Shown here piece after piece: positions 14,438 through 17,484 of a stretch of DNA of 17,484 bases; position 1 is the stretch's first letter; each line of letters opens with the position of its first letter. The stretch is from Gemmatimonadota bacterium (lineage in GTDB: Bacteria > Gemmatimonadota > Gemmatimonadetes > Gemmatimonadales > Gemmatimonadaceae), in assembly GCA_028287225.1 (NCBI GenBank), contig JAQBPZ010000135.1, positions 1 to 17,484 of the forward strand. The letters run 5' to 3'. The position numbers and the translations under genes are program-made. The notes under the pieces were generated by a model. That model was not told the DNA's origin, did no database searches, and saw only the letters and a list, made by a program, of their open reading frames with translations.

Positions 14438-14467
14438 AACATATTGCGACTAATATGCCAGGGGCAA
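14438..14467 (-). promoter_or_regulatory. Putative promoter of the 105-aa gene
   Basis: On the minus strand, TTGCCC (14467-14462) and TATGTT (14443-14438) are 18 nt apart, each matching four consensus bases. The start codon is 27 nt downstream. The spacer contains ATTAGTCGC (14454-14446), resembling the half-site of the operator upstream of the NrtR-like gene. Confidence 0.5.
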
Positions 14468-14476
14468 GAGGGGATT

Positions 14477-14650
14477 GTAGGACTGTAGGACTGTAGGACG
14501 GTAGGACCGAACACGTTTGTCGGTTTACGGTTTCTCGGTATTCGGCCAGCCCCGGTCAGCCCATGCGTCCCGGGGCAGGCTGGATACCGACAAACCGGAA
14601 ACCGACAAACCGTCATTCGGTCCTGCCGTCCTACCGTCCTACCGTCCTAC
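14477..14650. repeat. 174-bp inverted repeat with octamer tandem ends (family D)
   Basis: The left end is four tandem octamers of the form GTAGGAC plus one base (from 14477). The right end, read on the other strand, is the same octamer repeated (from 14650). Between them, about 75-nt arms pair imperfectly: GTTTGTCGGTTTACGG and CTCGGTATTCGGCCAGCC on the left, with their complements CCGGAAACCGACAAACC and CAGGCTGGATACCG on the right, around a ~25-nt GC-rich centre. It lies between two minus-strand genes and supplies the stop codon of the NrtR-like gene. Confidence 0.85.
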
Positions 14651-15342
14651 TCACTGAACAGGTCGAACCGGACGCCGCGGCGCGCGCCGCGGCGCTTCTT
14701 GGGCGCGAAGCGGAAGAGCTGCGCGGGGCGGCCGCGGCCTTCGCTGCGCCATTCGTCGGTGGGCTCCACCAGGTAGCTCGCCTGCAACGCCCGGCGGAAG
14801 CTCGCCTTGTGGAGGCGGCGCGAGAGGAGGAGCTCGTAGATCGACTGGAGGTCGCTGAGCGTGAAGGTCGGCGGCAGCAGGCGGAAGGCGAGCGGAGACT
14901 GATCCACGCGCTGCCGCACGACGGCGGCCGCACGCTCCACGATGGTGCGATGACGCGGCGCCAGTGTCGGGAGACTGGCGATGGGAAACCACTCCGCGTC
15001 CTCGGCGGGCGCGCCCGCGCCCGAGGGCGAGAGCACGACGATGCCGACCGAGACCTCGGCGTCACCCGGATGGCGCTTCCCGTCGGCCACCGCGCCGACC
15101 TGCTCGAAGTACGCCGGCGTGGTGCCGAGCACCGACTCGGTGATGCGGGCGGCGGCCTCCTCGAGACCCTCGGTCGCCTGCGGCGCATCCCACGGAAGCA
15201 TCCACCGCTCGCGCGAGCCCGCCGGGGTGCGGACGAGGAGCACCGCCAGCGCGTCGGCGGTTGGCGAGAGCACCACGACGTCCACGGCCAGGGTAGTCCG
15301 TCGGACGGCAGGCTTCATCGATGGAGAGGAGCGCTCGCGCAT
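14647..15342 (-). CDS. NrtR-like transcriptional regulator (degenerate NUDIX domain + winged helix)
   Basis: This 231-aa protein has the architecture of NrtR, the ADP-ribose-responsive repressor of NAD-metabolism genes. Residues of about 15-150 are NUDIX-like (VDVVVLSPTADALAVLLVRT, WMLPWDAPQATEGLEEAAAR). The REUxEE catalytic signature is replaced by RITESVLG, so it probably binds a nucleotide without hydrolysing it. Residues of about 158-218 are the winged helix typical of NrtR (FTLSDLQSIYELLLSRRLHK, then GRGRPAQLFRF). A perfect -35 and a palindromic operator sit directly upstream, consistent with autoregulation. Two starts are possible, ATG 15342 and ATG 15318; 15342 is kept because it is 10 nt from the -10, giving an almost leaderless message. 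No NAD-synthesis gene is in the window, so the regulated pathway is inferred. The stop TAG lies in the family D repeat. Confidence 0.85.
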   Translation of the reverse strand: MRERSSPSMKPAVRRTTLAVDVVVLSPTADALAVLLVRTPAGSRERWMLPWDAPQATEGLEEAAARITESVLGTTPAYFEQVGAVADGKRHPGDAEVSVGIVVLSPSGAGAPAEDAEWFPIASLPTLAPRHRTIVERAAAVVRQRVDQSPLAFRLLPPTFTLSDLQSIYELLLSRRLHKASFRRALQASYLVEPTDEWRSEGRGRPAQLFRFAPKKRRGARRGVRFDLFSE

Positions 15343-15351
15343 GTGGCGCGA

Positions 15352-15374
15352 ATTAGTAACAAAACGTCACTAAT
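15352..15374 (-). promoter_or_regulatory. 23-bp palindromic operator overlapping the NrtR-like promoter
   Basis: ATTAGTAAC-N5-GTCACTAAT is a near-perfect inverted repeat, with one mismatch in 9-bp arms. On the minus strand it spans from the last base of the -35 through the whole -10 of the regulator's own promoter, the classic position for autorepression. The AT-rich site stands out from the ~70% GC surroundings. A related half-site, ATTAGTAGC, lies upstream at 15405-15413. Confidence 0.75.
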
Positions 15375-15379
15375 GTCAA
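15352..15379 (-). promoter_or_regulatory. Sigma-70 promoter of the NrtR-like gene
   Basis: A perfect TTGACA (minus strand, 15379-15374) and ACTAAT (15357-15352) are 16 nt apart. Transcription would start about 7 nt on, near 15345, only about 3 nt before ATG 15342. This is the clearest promoter in the window. Confidence 0.72.
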
Positions 15380-15543
15380 GGGCGCCTGCACCGAGGTCGA
15401 TCCAATTAGTAGCAAGTTGCCCAGAATAGAGGATCGCGGCGCTCACGTGATATACGGCGTCCCGATGGGCGCGTCAACGGACGCTGTGACCGATCAGCCG
15501 CTCGGCACGGTGCGCCACATGACGTCGCGATGCTGCGCAAGAA

Positions 15544-15590
15544 GACGACCGGCGTGCCCCGATCCGTCATGGATCCGCACGCCGGTCGTC
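15544..15590 (-). terminator. Intrinsic terminator after the GH3 gene
   Basis: A perfect 14-bp stem, GACGACCGGCGTGC (15544-15557) against GCACGCCGGTCGTC (15577-15590), encloses a 19-nt loop. On the minus strand it begins about 49 nt after the GH3 stop and is followed by TTCTTG. The remaining sequence between here and the regulator promoter (15380-15543) shows no ORF worth calling. Confidence 0.75.
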
Positions 15591-15638
15591 CGATCTCCCG
15601 CCACCGCCGCGACTTAGCGCGCGGACCCGCCCCCGCTG

Positions 15639-17484
15639 CTACGGAACGATCGCCGCCTCGCGCCGCAGCCCCGCGCCGAACGGCGCGACTCCCGGGATCG
15701 TCACCGGCAGCTGCCCGCTGATCGGCGCGCGCCCCAGCAGCGCGCGCGCCGCGGCGCGCTGCGACAGCGGCGAGGCGCTCCACGCCTCCAGGAACACCGG
15801 CGTCGCCGGCAGGTCGCGTGCGAGATACGGGTTGGCGAACGAGACCAGCACCACCTTCCGTCCCGCCCTCTGCAGCCCGTCGAGCAGCTCGGGCAGCCCG
15901 CCCGTGGCCGCGAGCGTCGCCGTGCTCGAGCTGGCGCCGAAGTACGACGACACGATCACCAGGTCGGCGCCCTCGGCGGCCCGCAGCGCGTTCTCCACGA
16001 TGGCCGGCGCGAGCTTCGGCACCGGGCTCGCGACGTACGTGCCCGTGCCGCCCGCGGCCGCTCCGGCCGTCGCATCGAACACGACCTCCGGATTCAGGTT
16101 CTGCGTGCGCAGCTGCGGAAACATGGAGCGCAGCTCCTCGTTGAAGCCCGTGCCGGCGCTCAGCTCGGCGCGCGGCGCCACCGAGAAGCTCACCACGCGG
16201 CTGGAGGTCGGCATCCGGTTGAAGGGCACCAGGCCCAGCGAGTCGCGCACGAGCGTGATCGCGCGCTCGGCCGCCACGCGCGCCGGCGCGAGGTTGGCGC
16301 CCACCGCCACCACCCGCCGCACGTTCTCCACGTCCACGAACCGGTTGCGGTCGAGCCCCATCTCGCGCTTCGCGATCAGCAGCTTGCGCACCGACTCGTT
16401 GATCCGCGCCTCGGTGAAGCGGCCGGCCTGCACGCCGGACACCACGGCCTCGATCGCCGTCGGCACGTCGGTCGGCATCAGCAGCACGTCGTTCCCCGCG
16501 GCGACCGCCAGCTGCGTGACTTCGGCCATCGACTTCGCGCCGAGCGCGCCGTTCATGTCCAGCGCGTCGGTGACGAGGATCCCCTTGAAGCCCATCTCCT
16601 GGCGCAGGAGATCCAGCATCACCTTCGGGCTCAGCGTGGCCGCCGTGCCGCTGGGGTCGAGCGCGGGAAGGTCGCCGTGGAACGTCATGATGCCGCGCAC
16701 GCCGGCGCGGATGGCCGCGCGGAAGGGCAGCAGCTCGACACTGTCGAGCCGCGCGCGCGACACGCGCACGTGCGCGAGCTCGAGGTGCGAGTTCTCCTCG
16801 GTGTCGCCGTGCCCCGGGAAGTGCTTGCCCGTGGCGAGCATCCCGTTCTCCTGGATGCCGCGGATGAACGCCGTGCCCATGCGCGCGACGAGCTCCGGGC
16901 TTTCGCCGAACGACCGCGCGCTGATGACCGGGTTCTTCGGGTTGTTGTTGACGTCGAGCACCGGCGCGAACGCCATGTGGATGCCGAGCGCGCGTCCCTC
17001 GATGGCGGTGACGCGGCCCATCTCGTAGGCGAGCGCGGTGTCGCGCGTGGCGCCGATGCCCATCTGGTACGGGAAGGGCGTGGCGCCGCCGAGGTCGATG
17101 GCGTTGGGGATGAAGTAGCCGCCGCGGGCGCGGAAGGCGGCGCCCGTCTCCAGGTCGGCACCGACGAGCAGGGGCAGCGAGGCCGCGCGCTGGAGCGCGT
17201 TCGTCTTCGCCGCGATGTCGAGGGGGCTGCCGACGGAGATGATGATGCCGCCGAGCTTGTTGTCGCGGATGAGCCGCTCCACGCGGAGCCACGCCGGGTT
17301 GTCCACGGCCGTGTAGTCGCCGAGGATCCAGGGCCACACCATCTGGGCGGCCTTGTCGCGCAGGGTGAGCGTCGCGAGGACGGAGTCGGCCCAGCGCGCG
17401 TCGCCGGCCGCGTCGCGCACGATCGGCATGGGCGTGATGGCGGAGGTCGGCGCCGGCGCGGCGCCGGCGGGCATCGTGGCGCCG
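15639..17484 (-). CDS. Glycoside hydrolase family 3 (beta-N-acetylhexosaminidase/beta-glucosidase type), 5' end beyond window
   Basis: This GH3 enzyme removes terminal beta-linked sugars from glycans or peptidoglycan fragments. At least 611 aa are visible from ATG 17474, but the frame stays open to the window edge and the Ala/Pro-rich N-terminus (MPAGAAPAPTSAITPM) looks like the start of a mature exported protein, so the true start and signal peptide probably lie outside. The TIM-barrel domain carries DKAAQMVWPW, the conserved K217-H-F-P-G-H222-G-D-T and the nucleophile D303 in LVTDALDMNGAL. The KHFPGHGDT loop with its histidine is of the NagZ-like type, favouring N-acetylglucosaminidase activity. 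A second alpha/beta-sandwich domain follows (about residues 400-600; VIVSSYFGAS, VVLVSFANPYLARDLPATPV). The substrate is not determinable from sequence. A terminator lies just downstream. Confidence 0.92.
   Translation of the reverse strand, partial: GATMPAGAAPAPTSAITPMPIVRDAAGDARWADSVLATLTLRDKAAQMVWPWILGDYTAVDNPAWLRVERLIRDNKLGGIIISVGSPLDIAAKTNALQRAASLPLLVGADLETGAAFRARGGYFIPNAIDLGGATPFPYQMGIGATRDTALAYEMGRVTAIEGRALGIHMAFAPVLDVNNNPKNPVISARSFGESPELVARMGTAFIRGIQENGMLATGKHFPGHGDTEENSHLELAHVRVSRARLDSVELLPFRAAIRAGVRGIMTFHGDLPALDPSGTAATLSPKVMLDLLRQEMGFKGILVTDALDMNGALGAKSMAEVTQLAVAAGNDVLLMPTDVPTAIEAVVSGVQAGRFTEARINESVRKLLIAKREMGLDRNRFVDVENVRRVVAVGANLAPARVAAERAITLVRDSLGLVPFNRMPTSSRVVSFSVAPRAELSAGTGFNEELRSMFPQLRTQNLNPEVVFDATAGAAAGGTGTYVASPVPKLAPAIVENALRAAEGADLVIVSSYFGASSSTATLAATGGLPELLDGLQRAGRKVVLVSFANPYLARDLPATPVFLEAWSASPLSQRAAARALLGRAPISGQLPVTIPGVAPFGAGLRREAAIVP

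Noticed and set aside
15417..15617. 66-aa plus-strand ORF between the regulator and GH3 genes
   Set aside because: It has no ribosome-binding site, runs through the GH3 terminator hairpin, and shows no recognisable domain.

Overview
The window is about 70% GC and comes from a free-living bacterium. Exported hydrolases, a repetitive lysine/alanine histone-like protein, few clear Shine-Dalgarno sites, and long palindromic repeats in most gene borders together suggest Gemmatimonadota. That placement is an inference, because no rRNA or other marker gene is present.

Layout. Positions 3-2090 (+) hold an exported M28 metallopeptidase whose 5' end is cut off. A 247-bp palindromic element (2094-2340) follows, then a Crp/Fnr-family regulator (2405-3166, +). 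A MoeB/ThiF-type adenylyltransferase fused to a rhodanese domain (3241-4395, +) sits 2 nt before an alpha/beta hydrolase (4398-5276, +). A hairpin separates that pair from a convergent histone-H1-like gene (5351-5920, -). Next come a YhaM-type OB-HD 3'-5' exoribonuclease (6366-7364, +), a repeat cluster (7376-7574), and a secreted class-C beta-lactamase-like serine hydrolase (7621-9174, +). A 278-bp palindrome separates this from a convergent lipoprotein gene of unknown function (9559-10278, -). A 69-aa zinc-ribbon protein (10380-10589, +) and a cold-shock protein (10923-11132, +) each have a strong terminator. After another repeat comes a two-gene bacterial NHEJ unit (11446-13726, +): a LigD-type ATP-dependent ligase and a LigD-type primase/polymerase as separate overlapping genes. 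A 343-bp palindrome fills the gap to a small convergent unknown gene (14094-14411, -). Another palindrome follows, then an NrtR-like degenerate-NUDIX/winged-helix regulator (14647-15342, -) whose promoter carries a clear 23-bp operator. The window ends inside an exported GH3 glycosidase (15639-17484, -).

Functionally this is mostly housekeeping and accessory chromosome: peptide and glycan breakdown at the cell surface, sulfur-carrier activation, RNA turnover and cold-shock RNA binding, double-strand-break repair, and two regulators. There is no phage, transposase, CRISPR array or tRNA.

The most unusual content is between the genes. At least four families of long imperfect inverted repeats are present (A: 7376-7574 and 11238-11362; B: 9186-9463 and 13740-14082; C: 2094-2340; D: 14477-14650). 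They have internal tandem amplification, compensated changes between arms, and consistent placement: family B lies between convergent gene ends, and family A lies just upstream of plus-strand genes.
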